Shown here: positions 36,683 through 45,414 of the stretch, piece by piece
How positions within the stretch are numbered: the first letter of the stretch is position 1
Layout of the letters: every line of letters starts with the position of its first letter
Source of the DNA: Massilia sp. Root133
Lineage (GTDB): Bacteria; Pseudomonadota; Gammaproteobacteria; Burkholderiales; Burkholderiaceae_D
NCBI RefSeq assembly: GCF_001426525.1
Contig: NZ_LMEW01000033.1
Span: 414,925 to 478,924 of the forward strand
Direction: 5' to 3'
Length of the DNA: 64,000 nucleotides
The notes under the pieces: generated by a model
Told to the model about the DNA's origin: nothing
The model's database searches: none
What the model saw: the letters and a program-made list of their open reading frames with translations, nothing else
Position numbers and translations under genes: made by a program

Positions 36683-37902
36683 CCAAGAAACAGAAACTGT
36701 CGATCGCGCTGATGTGCGTGATCGCTGCCGTCCTTGCCGCCCTAATGTTGTGGCGACAGCCCGCAGCCCCGGCCGCTCAGCAGACTGCGGAACACGCGGA
36801 ACACAAGGATTCGCATGGCCATGATGACCGGCATGCCGAAGAGAGCGAGGCGCCGGCTGATGCCAAGGATGAGCGCAGTATCGCGATGACCGAGGCGCAG
36901 ATCAAAGCCAACGGTATCTCGATCGACACCGCCAAGCCAGCCATGATTCAGGAACGCCTGCACCTGCCGGCGCAGATCAAGGTCAACGCGGAGCGGACCG
37001 TCGCGCTGGCGGCGCCTGCGCAAGGTATCGTGCAGTCGGTACTGGTATCGCCTGGCGCTACGGTCAAGAAGGGGCAGGCGCTTGTCGCCATCCAGAGTCC
37101 GACCGTGGCGCAGTGGCGCGCAGAGTTGGGCAGTGCCCAGCAACGGCTGAACCTGGCCAGGACCACCTACCAACGCGAGAAAACTCTGTGGGAAGAGCGG
37201 ATATCCGCACGCCAGGATCTCGATGCCGCGCAGACGGCGCTGAAGGAAGCCGAGATCGCCGCACAGGCGGCGCGGCAGCGGCTGAGCGCCCTCGGCATCG
37301 CGACGAAAGACGAAGGGGTGTCGAGCATCGTGACTGTCCGCGCACCGCTGGATGGTGTCGTGATCGAGAGGCCGGCCGTGGCCGGGCAGGCAGTCGATGA
37401 GACCAAGCCGCTGCTCACGATTGCCGACCTGTCCCACGTTTGGATCGAGGCCGCCGTGCCTGCGGACAGCCTGCCGCAAATCGGTACTGGGATGCCGGCG
37501 AAAGTCAGCGTCAACGCGCTGTCGAATGAGCTCGATGGAACGGTGTCGTTCGTCGACCCCGTCCTCGGCGTAACCACGCGCATGGCCACGGCCAGGATCA
37601 CGCTGCCCAACCAGGGGCTGCGGCTGCGTCCCGGCATGCTGGCAACCGCCGACCTGATGGGACCTCCATCGAGCGTTCCCGTGACGGTTGCCAGTGACGC
37701 CGTCCAGACCATCCATGAGCACAACGTCGTGTTTGTCCGTACCGGTGCAGGTTTCCGGGCGCAGGACGTCACCATTGGGCGCTCGGACGGCAAGCGGACC
37801 GAGATCGTGAAGGGACTGGCAGCGGGCACCAGCTATGCGGCCGGTGGCAGCTTCCTTCTCAAGGCTGATCTCGGCAAGGCCGAAGCCGAGCACGACGACT
37901 GA
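36679..37902 (+). CDS. czcB: CzcB-like membrane fusion protein
   Basis: This 407-residue adaptor has an N-terminal membrane anchor and a His/Asp/Glu-rich segment (about residues 34-72, with HAEH and HGHDDRH). A barrel-sandwich core with a coiled-coil hairpin and beta-barrel domains follows. It joins the CzcA pump to CzcC and may bind zinc through the His-rich part. It is 11 bases upstream of czcA. Confidence 0.93.
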   Translation: MTKKQKLSIALMCVIAAVLAALMLWRQPAAPAAQQTAEHAEHKDSHGHDDRHAEESEAPADAKDERSIAMTEAQIKANGISIDTAKPAMIQERLHLPAQIKVNAERTVALAAPAQGIVQSVLVSPGATVKKGQALVAIQSPTVAQWRAELGSAQQRLNLARTTYQREKTLWEERISARQDLDAAQTALKEAEIAAQAARQRLSALGIATKDEGVSSIVTVRAPLDGVVIERPAVAGQAVDETKPLLTIADLSHVWIEAAVPADSLPQIGTGMPAKVSVNALSNELDGTVSFVDPVLGVTTRMATARITLPNQGLRLRPGMLATADLMGPPSSVPVTVASDAVQTIHEHNVVFVRTGAGFRAQDVTIGRSDGKRTEIVKGLAAGTSYAAGGSFLLKADLGKAEAEHDD

Positions 37903-37913
37903 GCAGGGCGAAC

Positions 37914-40900
37914 ATGTTCCAGAAACTCATCGAACTTGCCATCGCCCGCCGCTGGCTCATCGTCTTCGCCGTGTTCTGCCTGGCCGGACTGGGTGTCTAC
38001 AGCTACCAGCGCCTGCCGATCGACGCCGTCCCGGACATTACCAATGTCCAGGTGCAGATCAACACCAGTGCGGCGGGCTATTCGCCGCTGGAGGTCGAGC
38101 AGCGCATCACCTTCCCGATCGAGACCGTGATGAACGGCTTGCCTCGACTTGAGCAGACCCGATCGCTGTCCAAGTACGGACTGTCACAGGTCACCGTCGT
38201 GTTCAAGGAAGGCACCGACATCTACTTTGCGCGCCAGCTCGTGAGCGAGCGGCTGCAGGAAGCCAAGGCCAGGCTGCCCGCCAACGTCGAGCCGTCCATG
38301 GGCCCGACCGCTACCGGACTCGGCGAGATCTTCTACTGGACGGTCGAAACGAAGGAGGGCGCCCGCAAGCCGGACGGCAGCCTGTACACGCCCGCGGACC
38401 TGCGCGAGATCCAGGACTGGATCGTGGCGCCGCAGCTCCGCAGCGTTGCCGGCGTCACCGAAGTCAATACCATCGGCGGCTACCTGAAGGAATACCAGGT
38501 TGCGCCGGACATGGCCAGGCTGACGAGCCATGGCTTGTCGCTCGCCACACTGGTCAATGCGATCGACCGCAACAACGCCAACGCGGGCGCCGGCTACATC
38601 GAACGGGGCGGCGAGCAATTCGTCGTGCGCACGCCAGGCCAGGTGAAATCGATCGAAGAGATCCGCAACATCGTGCTCGACGTCGTGCAGGGCGCACCGA
38701 TCAGGGTGCGCGACGTCGCCGATGTGGAACCCGGCCGCGAGTTACGCACCGGCGCCGCAACCGAGAACGGGCGCGAAGTCGTGCTGGGCGCGGTCTTCAT
38801 GCTCATCGGCGAAAACAGCCGGGCGGTGGCGGAGAACGCGCGCCGCAAGTTGGAAGAGGTGAATCGTTCGCTTCCCGCCGGCATACAGGCGCTGCCGGTG
38901 TACGACCGCTCGGTGCTGGTGAACAAGGCGATCGCCACGGTCCGCAAGAACCTGATCGAAGGCGCCTTGCTCGTCATCGCGATCCTGTTCCTGTTCCTCG
39001 GTAACCTGCGCGCCGCCCTGATCACGGCATTGGTAATCCCGCTGACCATGCTGATGGTGTTCACGGGCATGGTCAAGGCCGGGGTCAGTGCGAACCTGAT
39101 GAGCCTTGGTGCACTCGATTTCGGCATCATCATCGATGGCGCCGTCGTCATCGTCGAGAACTGTATTCGCCGGCTCAGCCTCGCTCACACCGCCGCTGGA
39201 AGAGAGCTGACGCGGGAAGAACGCTTCGCCGAGGTGGCTGCCGCTGCGGCCGAAGCCCGGCGCCCCCTGCTGTTTGGCCAGTTGATCATCATGACGGTGT
39301 ATCTGCCGATCTTCGCCTTGTCCGGCGTCGAAGGGAAGATGTTCCACCCGATGGCGATCACGGTGGTGATGGCACTGGTCGCGGCGATGATCCTGTCGGT
39401 GACCTTCGTTCCTGCGGCGGTCGCACTGTTCGTCAGCAAGCAGGCCGCCGAGCATGAAAACAAGATCATGCACAAGGCGCGCGACCTGTACCGGCCGATG
39501 CTGGAATGGGTGCTTCGCAACCGGCCCGTTGCCCTCACGTTTGCGGCGCTGAGCGTGCTTCTATCCGGACTGCTCGCGACCCGGCTGGGAACCGAGTTCG
39601 CACCCAACCTGAACGAAGGAGATCTGGCGGTGCTCACCATGCGCATCCCCGGGACCAGCCTGCAGCAGTCGGTGACGATGCAGCAGCACCTCGAAAGCAC
39701 GCTGCTCAAGCAATTCCCCGAGATCGAGCGCATGTTCGCGCGTGTCGGCACGTCCGAGGTGGCGACGGACCCGATGCCGCCAAATGCCGCCGACAGCTAC
39801 ATCATCCTGCGGCCGGAAAGCCAGTGGCCGGGGCCGCGCAAGTCGCATGCCCAGCTGGTGGATGCGATCACCGAGGCGGCCAACAGGGTTCCTGGAAATA
39901 ACTACGAGTTCTCCCAGCCGATCCAGCTTCGCTTCAACGAGCTCATTTCGGGTGTACGCAGCGATATCGCCGTCAAGGTGTTCGGCGACGACACCGAAAC
40001 CATGACGGCAACCGCGCAGCAGATCGCCCAGGTGGTGGGCAAGCTGCAGGGAGCTGCCGAGGTCAAGGTCGAGCAAACGGAAGGATTGCCCGCGTTGACC
40101 CTGTCGGTGGACCGGATCAAGGCTGCGCGCTATGGCCTGAACGTCGCAGACGTCCAGGAGGCCTTCAGCACGCTCGTTGGCGGCCGCGACGTCGGCATGA
40201 TGTTCGAGGGCGACAGGCGTTTCGCCATCACGGTGCGCTTGCCGGAAGGTGTTCGCAACGACATCGACAGCCTGAAGCAGCTGCCGGTCTCGCTGCCGCC
40301 GCAGGAGGGGCGCGCAGCCAGTATCCCGCTATCCGAGATCGCTACACTGAGCTTCGTTCCGGAAGCGAATCAGATCAGCCGTGAAAATGGCAAGCGAAGG
40401 ATCGTCGTCACTGCGAACGTGCGAGGGCGCGACCTGGGTTCTTTCGTTGGTGAACTCAAGTCCAGCCTGGGGAAGGTGAAGCTGCCAGCGGGAATCTGGC
40501 TGAACCTGGGCGGTCAGTTCGAGAACCTGCAGGCGGCCAGCCAGCGTCTTGCGCTCGTCATCCCCGCTGCACTGGCGATCGTGTTCGCGCTGCTGTACCT
40601 GATGTTCAACAGCATCAGGGATGGGTTGCTCGTGTTCAGTGGCATTCCGTTTGCCATGAGCGGCGGCGTGCTGGCGTTGTGGCTGCGTGGGCTGCCGCTG
40701 TCGATCTCCGCTGCGATCGGCTTTATCGCGTTGTCCGGGGTCGCCGTGCTGAACGGGCTGGTGATGATCTCGTTCGTGCGCTCGCTAAGGGAGCAGGGAT
40801 ATACGCCTGAGCATGCGATGCACGAGGGAGCGCAGGTGCGGCTAAGGGCGGTGCTGATGACGGCGCTGGTCGCTTCGCTCGGGTTCCTGCCGATGGCCCT

Positions 40901-41036
40901 TGCGACGAGTACCGGTGCTGAAGTGCAGCGGCCGCTGGCGACGGTGGTCATTGGCGGCATCCTGTCGTCGACGGCTCTTACACTGCTGATTTTGCCGGCG
41001 CTTTATACCTGGGCCCATAGGCGCACGAAGGCATAA
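37914..41036 (+). CDS. czcA: CzcA-like RND heavy-metal efflux pump
   Basis: This 1040-residue RND transporter has the heavy-metal-efflux layout and the TM4 motif DFGIIIDGAVVIVEN. That form marks the Zn/Co/Cd (HME1-type) group rather than the Cu/Ag pumps. It exports divalent cations from the periplasm or cytoplasm through CzcB and CzcC. It is the last gene of the run that starts at the CadR-type promoter, and a strong hairpin follows. Confidence 0.95.
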   Translation: MFQKLIELAIARRWLIVFAVFCLAGLGVYSYQRLPIDAVPDITNVQVQINTSAAGYSPLEVEQRITFPIETVMNGLPRLEQTRSLSKYGLSQVTVVFKEGTDIYFARQLVSERLQEAKARLPANVEPSMGPTATGLGEIFYWTVETKEGARKPDGSLYTPADLREIQDWIVAPQLRSVAGVTEVNTIGGYLKEYQVAPDMARLTSHGLSLATLVNAIDRNNANAGAGYIERGGEQFVVRTPGQVKSIEEIRNIVLDVVQGAPIRVRDVADVEPGRELRTGAATENGREVVLGAVFMLIGENSRAVAENARRKLEEVNRSLPAGIQALPVYDRSVLVNKAIATVRKNLIEGALLVIAILFLFLGNLRAALITALVIPLTMLMVFTGMVKAGVSANLMSLGALDFGIIIDGAVVIVENCIRRLSLAHTAAGRELTREERFAEVAAAAAEARRPLLFGQLIIMTVYLPIFALSGVEGKMFHPMAITVVMALVAAMILSVTFVPAAVALFVSKQAAEHENKIMHKARDLYRPMLEWVLRNRPVALTFAALSVLLSGLLATRLGTEFAPNLNEGDLAVLTMRIPGTSLQQSVTMQQHLESTLLKQFPEIERMFARVGTSEVATDPMPPNAADSYIILRPESQWPGPRKSHAQLVDAITEAANRVPGNNYEFSQPIQLRFNELISGVRSDIAVKVFGDDTETMTATAQQIAQVVGKLQGAAEVKVEQTEGLPALTLSVDRIKAARYGLNVADVQEAFSTLVGGRDVGMMFEGDRRFAITVRLPEGVRNDIDSLKQLPVSLPPQEGRAASIPLSEIATLSFVPEANQISRENGKRRIVVTANVRGRDLGSFVGELKSSLGKVKLPAGIWLNLGGQFENLQAASQRLALVIPAALAIVFALLYLMFNSIRDGLLVFSGIPFAMSGGVLALWLRGLPLSISAAIGFIALSGVAVLNGLVMISFVRSLREQGYTPEHAMHEGAQVRLRAVLMTALVASLGFLPMALATSTGAEVQRPLATVVIGGILSSTALTLLILPALYTWAHRRTKA

Positions 41037-41041
41037 GTCGT

Positions 41042-41074
41042 GTTCAGGGCCGGCTCGCATAACCGGTCCTGAAC
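41042..41074 (+). terminator. Hairpin after czcA
   Basis: GTTCAGGGCCGG pairs with CCGGTCCTGAAC (12 pairs, one G-U) around a 9-base loop, 5 bases after the czcA stop. An AATTG follows rather than a T-run. It likely ends or protects the czcCBA message. Confidence 0.6.
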
Positions 41075-41167
41075 AATTGCAGATATACGAGAGATCAGAA
41101 ACAGAGCGTCCAGCTTGGGCTTGGTAGAGTTGGGCGATCCTGCAGCTAATCCTGGTGGAGGAGATTG

Positions 41168-41350
41168 ATGGGCCAGCCGGAAGACTTTCATGGGCAACTG
41201 CTCATCGTTTCAGTTGTTGTCGCGGTCTGCGGTGTGGGAGCATTTCTTGTGTTTCTTACATGGCTGGGCCGTAACAGAAAACGTAAGCATCACAGCAGGG
41301 GCCGAGCAGACAAGAAGTCTTCATTGGCTCGAAGGAAGCAACGCCGCTAG
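41168..41350 (+). CDS. 60-residue membrane protein with PEDF motif (second copy)
   Basis: This 60-residue protein repeats the design of the gene at 33602: PEDF at residues 4-7, one membrane helix (about 11-33) and a basic tail ending in RRKQRR. GGAGGAG precedes the ATG. It lies between czcA and the czcD-like gene. Sequence identity with the first copy is moderate, so they are old paralogues rather than a recent duplication. Confidence 0.68.
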   Translation: MGQPEDFHGQLLIVSVVVAVCGVGAFLVFLTWLGRNRKRKHHSRGRADKKSSLARRKQRR

Positions 41351-41401
41351 CCCGATCGATTGATTGGACGGCGAGGGTAGTGATAACAACGGAAGGAGCA
41401 A

Positions 41402-42346
41402 ATGATGGGTTCTGGACACTCGCACGCCGTCAACGTGGGGCAAAGCGAACGGCCACTATGGTTCGCCTTGGGGCTGACGACGGTCTTTCTCATCGCCGAG
41501 GTAATCGGCGGGCTCCTGACCAATAGCCTGGCGCTGCTTTCGGATGCGGCACATATGTTTACCGATACAGCGGCGCTGGGGATCTCGCTGGCAGCGATCC
41601 ACATCGGCAAACGGCCGGCGGACAAGCTGCGCACTTTCGGCTACTACCGCTTCGAGATCCTGGCTGCGGCGTTTAACGCCATCCTGCTGTTCCTGGTCGC
41701 GATCTACATCCTGTACGAGGGCTACCAGCGCCTGCGGCATCCGCCGGAGATCCAGTCAGGCATGATGCTGGGCATCGCTGTACTGGGCTTGGTCATCAAC
41801 CTGATCAGCATGCGTATGCTCAGCGGTGGCAAAGAGCATAGTTTGAACGTCAAAGGGGCTTACCTTGAGGTGTGGAGCGACATGCTGGGCTCCATCGGCG
41901 TCATCATCGGGGCGATCGTCATTCGTTATACCGGATGGGGCTGGGTTGACTCGGCGATCGCTGTCGCAATTGGTCTCTGGGTGCTGCCGCGCACCTGGAC
42001 GCTGCTCAAGGCCAGCATGAACGTCCTGCTCGAGGGAGTGCCCGAGGGAATCAAACTGGCCGATATACAGGCGGCGATTATGTCGGTTCAAGGCGTCGCA
42101 TCGATTCATGACCTGCATGTATGGGCGATTACGAGCGGTAAGCCGAGCCTTACCGTGCACGTCGTGAGTAGTGAAAACCCTGCATCGTGGCCTGCGTTAC
42201 TCGACAGGATTCGTGATGCTCTTGAGGAGAAGTTCGACATTCATCACAGCACTGTGCAAATCGAAGACACGCCATGTGAGCAAGCGCGGGAGGGGCACAC
42301 GTACGGTGCGGACGTGGCTGTGGCTGTGGCTGGACATGCTCATTGA
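41402..42346 (+). CDS. czcD: CzcD-like cation diffusion facilitator
   Basis: This 314-residue protein has six membrane helices and a C-terminal cytoplasmic CDF domain. The metal-site segments are DAAHMFTDT (TM2) and EVWSDMLGS (TM5), and the C-terminal domain has HDLHVWAI. His residues at both ends add binding capacity. It exports Zn/Co/Cd from the cytoplasm to the periplasm, feeding CzcCBA. An AAGGAG site precedes the start; the ATG at 41405 is an equally possible start. Confidence 0.94.
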   Translation: MMGSGHSHAVNVGQSERPLWFALGLTTVFLIAEVIGGLLTNSLALLSDAAHMFTDTAALGISLAAIHIGKRPADKLRTFGYYRFEILAAAFNAILLFLVAIYILYEGYQRLRHPPEIQSGMMLGIAVLGLVINLISMRMLSGGKEHSLNVKGAYLEVWSDMLGSIGVIIGAIVIRYTGWGWVDSAIAVAIGLWVLPRTWTLLKASMNVLLEGVPEGIKLADIQAAIMSVQGVASIHDLHVWAITSGKPSLTVHVVSSENPASWPALLDRIRDALEEKFDIHHSTVQIEDTPCEQAREGHTYGADVAVAVAGHAH

Positions 42347-42576
42347 TTATTTGAGCCTTTATCGGGTACGAATCGGCTTCGAGAAGCGTATAGCTGATTC
42401 TGGCCCGATTGCTGGCTTGCGGGCCCGGCAAGCAAGACCCAAAAGTGGGCTGTTCTAACTATCGCACCTTCGGGGGCCGCAGCGAGCGCATCCTGCCGGA
42501 GGTGCTGCCCAAGGTCAACCGCCTTCGGAACTCTAGGAAGGTGTTTCAACAACACCGATGTTCAAAAAGCCGTACG

Positions 42577-42789
42577 TTAGCCACAGCAGGGGCGCTCCAG
42601 TTGAATCGGCGGACACTTCACCGTGCCGTATGAGCAAAAGACGCAACAGTCACCAGCCTTTGGCCGCAGAACGACGGCACAGCCTTCGCACTCATAGTAG
42701 AACTGGCATGCATCAGTCGGCATGGTTTCTCGTTTGCTGTGCCCGCAGTGCGGACAGGTCAGGGTCGACTCTAAAATTGCCTCGGTCAT
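42577..42789 (-). CDS. GDCCVxC-domain protein
   Basis: This 70-residue protein has two Cys pairs (CPHCG near residue 12, CEGC near 34) and the family motif GDCCVFC (about 46-52). Proteins with this domain recur beside mercury genes and probably bind metal in the cytosol. It lies 4 bases after merP and is the last gene of the mer unit. Confidence 0.88.
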   Translation of the reverse strand: MTEAILESTLTCPHCGHSKRETMPTDACQFYYECEGCAVVLRPKAGDCCVFCSYGTVKCPPIQLERPCCG

Positions 42790-42793
42790 CGCG

Positions 42794-43069
42794 TCACTTC
42801 CTGACAGTCGAAGGGAACCCTGCGTCAGCCGTCGCTTTGGTCAGCATGGAGACGTTGGCTTTGTCCTTATCCATGTGCACGGTCGCCGTCTTGTGCTCGA
42901 AATCGATTTTCACCTCGCTCACGCCAGGAACTTGTTCAAGCGCCTTCTTGACCGTGATCGGGCACCCGGCACAGGTCATGTTTTGCACGTTAAGGGTAAG
43001 CGTTTCTGAGGTGCCGGCGAAGGCCGATCCGCTCAGTAACACGGAGACGATGAATGTAGAAATACGCAT
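42794..43069 (-). CDS. merP: MerP periplasmic mercury-binding protein
   Basis: This 91-residue protein has a signal peptide (first 18 residues) and an HMA fold with the MTCAGCP motif near residues 32-38. It binds Hg(II) in the periplasm and passes it to MerT. It follows merT by 12 bases. Confidence 0.94.
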   Translation of the reverse strand: MRISTFIVSVLLSGSAFAGTSETLTLNVQNMTCAGCPITVKKALEQVPGVSEVKIDFEHKTATVHMDKDKANVSMLTKATADAGFPSTVRK

Positions 43070-43081
43070 AGGGAAATCCTT

Positions 43082-43426
43082 TTAATAGAACAGCGGGGCG
43101 TACAAGGGAAACGTCAGCAGTAGTACGACGGGGACGGCAACGAACCAGAACATGATGCGCTGGTTCCTGAGGACACGGTCAGCGGCGCAGGCGTCGCCAG
43201 GTGCGCAAGCGCGCCGACGCAGGTACAAGTTGTAGAAGGCAGCTCCTAAAAAAACTACTGTCAGCGCGGTGAGGTAGGGGCTATAGGGCTCGAACGCAAT
43301 CAGGTTAGATGCCCAGCCGCCGCCGATGCCGAGCAGCAGGAAGATGAGCGGACCGGCGCAACATGCCGAGGCGCCAAGTGCCGCTAACACTCCTGCAGCC
43401 AACGATCCCTTCGTTCCAATTGCCAT
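43082..43426 (-). CDS. merT: MerT mercury transport protein
   Basis: This 114-residue protein has three membrane helices, the Cys pair SACCAGP in the first helix and a second Cys pair (ACAPGDAC, about residues 73-80) in the cytoplasmic loop. It carries Hg(II) across the inner membrane. No merA reductase gene follows, so the imported mercury has no visible detoxifying enzyme in this window. Confidence 0.94.
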   Translation of the reverse strand: MAIGTKGSLAAGVLAALGASACCAGPLIFLLLGIGGGWASNLIAFEPYSPYLTALTVVFLGAAFYNLYLRRRACAPGDACAADRVLRNQRIMFWFVAVPVVLLLTFPLYAPLFY

Positions 43427-43458
43427 GCTCGCTCCAAACAGGTTTTACTCAAAAAACA

Positions 43459-43489
43459 GGATAAACTCCGTACACATATACGGAGTCAA
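43459..43489 (-). promoter_or_regulatory. MerR-type promoter-operator for merTP
   Basis: On the minus strand the -35 TTGACT (43484-43489) and -10 TTATCC (43459-43464) are 19 bases apart. The spacer holds the classical mer dyad ACTCCGTA...TACGGAGT. The merR start codon is only 5 bases from the -35, so binding would also repress merR. Confidence 0.92.
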
Positions 43490-43493
43490 GTGC

Positions 43494-43892
43494 ATGACAG
43501 AGAAAATGACCATCAGCCGATTGGCAGGCGCCGCCGGTGTGAATGTGGAGACGGTCCGGTTCTATCAGCGAAGTGGACTGATCGATGAGCCGGCGCGGCC
43601 CTACAGTGGCTACCGCACCTATGGCAGCGAGGATGTACGCCGGATTCGATTCATCAAACGGGCACAGCTCCTTGGCTTTACGCTCGATGAAATCGCGAGC
43701 CTGCTCAAGCTGGAAGGCTCGCAGGCCTGTGCCAGCACCCGCGACTTGGCAGCAAAGAAGCTCGCTATGGTAGAAGCTAAATTAAGTGATCTGCTTGCAA
43801 TGAAGACAGCGCTCGCAACGATGGTATCGCGCTGTGACAGCGAGCAACCGAGTGCAAGTTGCCCGATAATCCAGGCACTGATCGATGATTGA
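43494..43892 (+). CDS. merR: MerR mercury regulator
   Basis: This 132-residue regulator has the MerR helix-turn-helix and three cysteines at 79, 114 and 123. The spacing of 35 and 9 residues is the same as the Hg-binding cysteines of Tn501 MerR. It binds the operator between itself and merT. A second in-frame start at 43506 is possible. Confidence 0.93.
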   Translation: MTEKMTISRLAGAAGVNVETVRFYQRSGLIDEPARPYSGYRTYGSEDVRRIRFIKRAQLLGFTLDEIASLLKLEGSQACASTRDLAAKKLAMVEAKLSDLLAMKTALATMVSRCDSEQPSASCPIIQALIDD

Positions 43893-44005
43893 TTTCTGCT
43901 GAAATCAGTTGGAAGCCGACCACGGTGCTGCGGCGAGGCTTGCATCAACTGAAGCAGGTAGTCGGAGAGTTGTAGAGACGCGAAGTACTTGTTCCCTTGC
44001 TTTGA

Positions 44006-44401
44006 TTAGGTGCCAGTCCATTCCTCAAGCTGGCACTTTTTGTTGTAAGGCATAAGGGCGTTATCAGCCAGGACTGCGGTGCGGACTTGGTCATTCTTGA
44101 CCATAATAGCCACTACCATCTCGTATTGTGAGGCGGAGATACCCGTGTATTGAATACGAATGACTGCCGAGTTGTCCGCAGCATACTGCGCTTGTCTCGG
44201 CCATGGGCGTTGAACCACATCTGAGACCTGGTAGTGCGCAGTCTTGTGGTAGCACTTCAGTACTCCCCTTGAAAGATCTGCGAAGCTTTCATGCATTCGG
44301 CCGACGTCGACAATGGCTGGGGCAGTCGCTTTCTCGATCGCACTAGTTGCCATCGTAGGATTCTTGAGAAAAAAAGCCAAGGCGGCGCTAATTGGGTCCA
44401 T
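44006..44401 (-). CDS. Unknown protein of a three-gene module
   Basis: This 131-residue protein is not recognised. It begins with a short hydrophobic helix (ISAALAFFL) and continues as a mixed alpha/beta domain without a signal peptide. The start at 44401 fits the 43-base gap to the upstream gene; the frame is open further up to 44566. It follows the unknown gene at 44445-44753 on the same strand. Codon and base use is richer in A+T than in the metal genes. Confidence 0.6.
   Translation of the reverse strand: MDPISAALAFFLKNPTMATSAIEKATAPAIVDVGRMHESFADLSRGVLKCYHKTAHYQVSDVVQRPWPRQAQYAADNSAVIRIQYTGISASQYEMVVAIMVKNDQVRTAVLADNALMPYNKKCQLEEWTGT
44010..44041 (+). terminator. Possible terminator after merR
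   Basis: GTGCCAG and CTGGCAC form a 7-bp stem followed by five T on the plus strand. It lies 117 bases after the merR stop and overlaps the end of a minus-strand gene, so it may be chance. Confidence 0.35.
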
Positions 44402-44444
44402 GTCGGTCTCTATTGCGTTGGTGGATACTTGCTGGTCAACATGC

Positions 44445-44753
44445 TTATAAATTGACGGGTTGGCCGACTGGATTCCACTCCCCATCAAGCAGGTATTTGA
44501 CCAATCCGTCGAAGTCGAAATCATCGATTCCATCGCCCGGGAACTCATCGGGCATGACGCAGACAAATTCTTCCTTAAGAAAGTCCCATCTGATCGTTTT
44601 GGGCGCTTCTGGTTTGGTCAGGCCCCAAAAATATTCAATTCCCGGTACAGGCGCGACAGGAAGCGTGGCCTCCCGCGACAGTAACACCATCGTCGATGAC
44701 GCTTCAGGGCTATGCCCATTCCAAACCGTTTTGACAAAACTGACCTTAAACAT
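44445..44753 (-). CDS. Unknown protein of a three-gene module
   Basis: This 102-residue protein has no recognised family. It is acidic near the C-terminus (DDFDFDG) and looks like a small soluble domain of beta strands and one helix. The start at 44753 is the second in-frame ATG; one at 44777 is possible. It is divergent from the nuclease-like gene at 44821, with only 67 bases between. Confidence 0.6.
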   Translation of the reverse strand: MFKVSFVKTVWNGHSPEASSTMVLLSREATLPVAPVPGIEYFWGLTKPEAPKTIRWDFLKEEFVCVMPDEFPGDGIDDFDFDGLVKYLLDGEWNPVGQPVNL

Positions 44754-44820
44754 CGCCCCCCCTAACCAAAATAACACTATAGTAGACTCTTGGAAATTTT
44801 ATAACCCCTAACGACAGGCT

Positions 44821-45414
44821 ATGGCATCCGCACGAGAAAAAATTCCTCAACTGGGCTTATGGGACGATGAAGTGCCAAAGTTATCACACGACTCCTTGGT
44901 ACTTTGGGCCTATAACAATGCAGAAGACTTGGTAAGAGCGTATCTGGCGGCATTTCCTGACAGGGACTTCTACAAAACATTGAGCAATAAGTGGAGTGGA
45001 GTTATCAATCATTCCAAGGTTCCTCTTGCAGACCTGCCGCCAATGCCAGAGAAGCCCTCCGAGATCGTGCTTAAGAAAACTCTGGAGCCAGTCATTGAGC
45101 AGTACCCAGAGATAGGAAACGGACGCTCCTTGCCTCGGATTCTGGGATACGCCGATCTGGTCATTACGTGGTACGCCCCTCAGATCGAATGGGGTGATGA
45201 TCAACAGTGGCACGTTACCGGCCGCGGTCAAAGGCTTCTGGTCGAGGCGAAAACCGTGATGCCTTCGTTAGGGGAATTGATGCGTCAGCTCAATCTCTAC
45301 CGTCTTGTCTACAGCGATGTCGTCGTGCTCACGCCGGACACCACTCATACGCAATTATTGCTTGAGCAGGGGATTCTGCTTTTCCCGTACAAAGCTGAGC
45401 AGTCGGATCGGTGA
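44821..45414 (+). CDS. Possible PD-(D/E)XK nuclease
   Basis: This 197-residue protein has a C-terminal pattern of the PD-(D/E)XK fold: D112 in GYADLVITW, E142 and K144 in LLVEAKTV, and Q156 in LMRQLNLYR. A conserved-looking Glu near residue 87 or 93 could be the helix acid. The N-terminal about 80 residues are not recognised. The same fold is used by Cas4/RecB-like and restriction-type nucleases, so a DNA-cleaving defence role is possible but only inferred. Confidence 0.65.
   Translation: MASAREKIPQLGLWDDEVPKLSHDSLVLWAYNNAEDLVRAYLAAFPDRDFYKTLSNKWSGVINHSKVPLADLPPMPEKPSEIVLKKTLEPVIEQYPEIGNGRSLPRILGYADLVITWYAPQIEWGDDQQWHVTGRGQRLLVEAKTVMPSLGELMRQLNLYRLVYSDVVVLTPDTTHTQLLLEQGILLFPYKAEQSDR

Noticed and set aside
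42347..42576. Possible merA or transposase remnant
   Set aside because: Translations in all frames show no recognisable piece.
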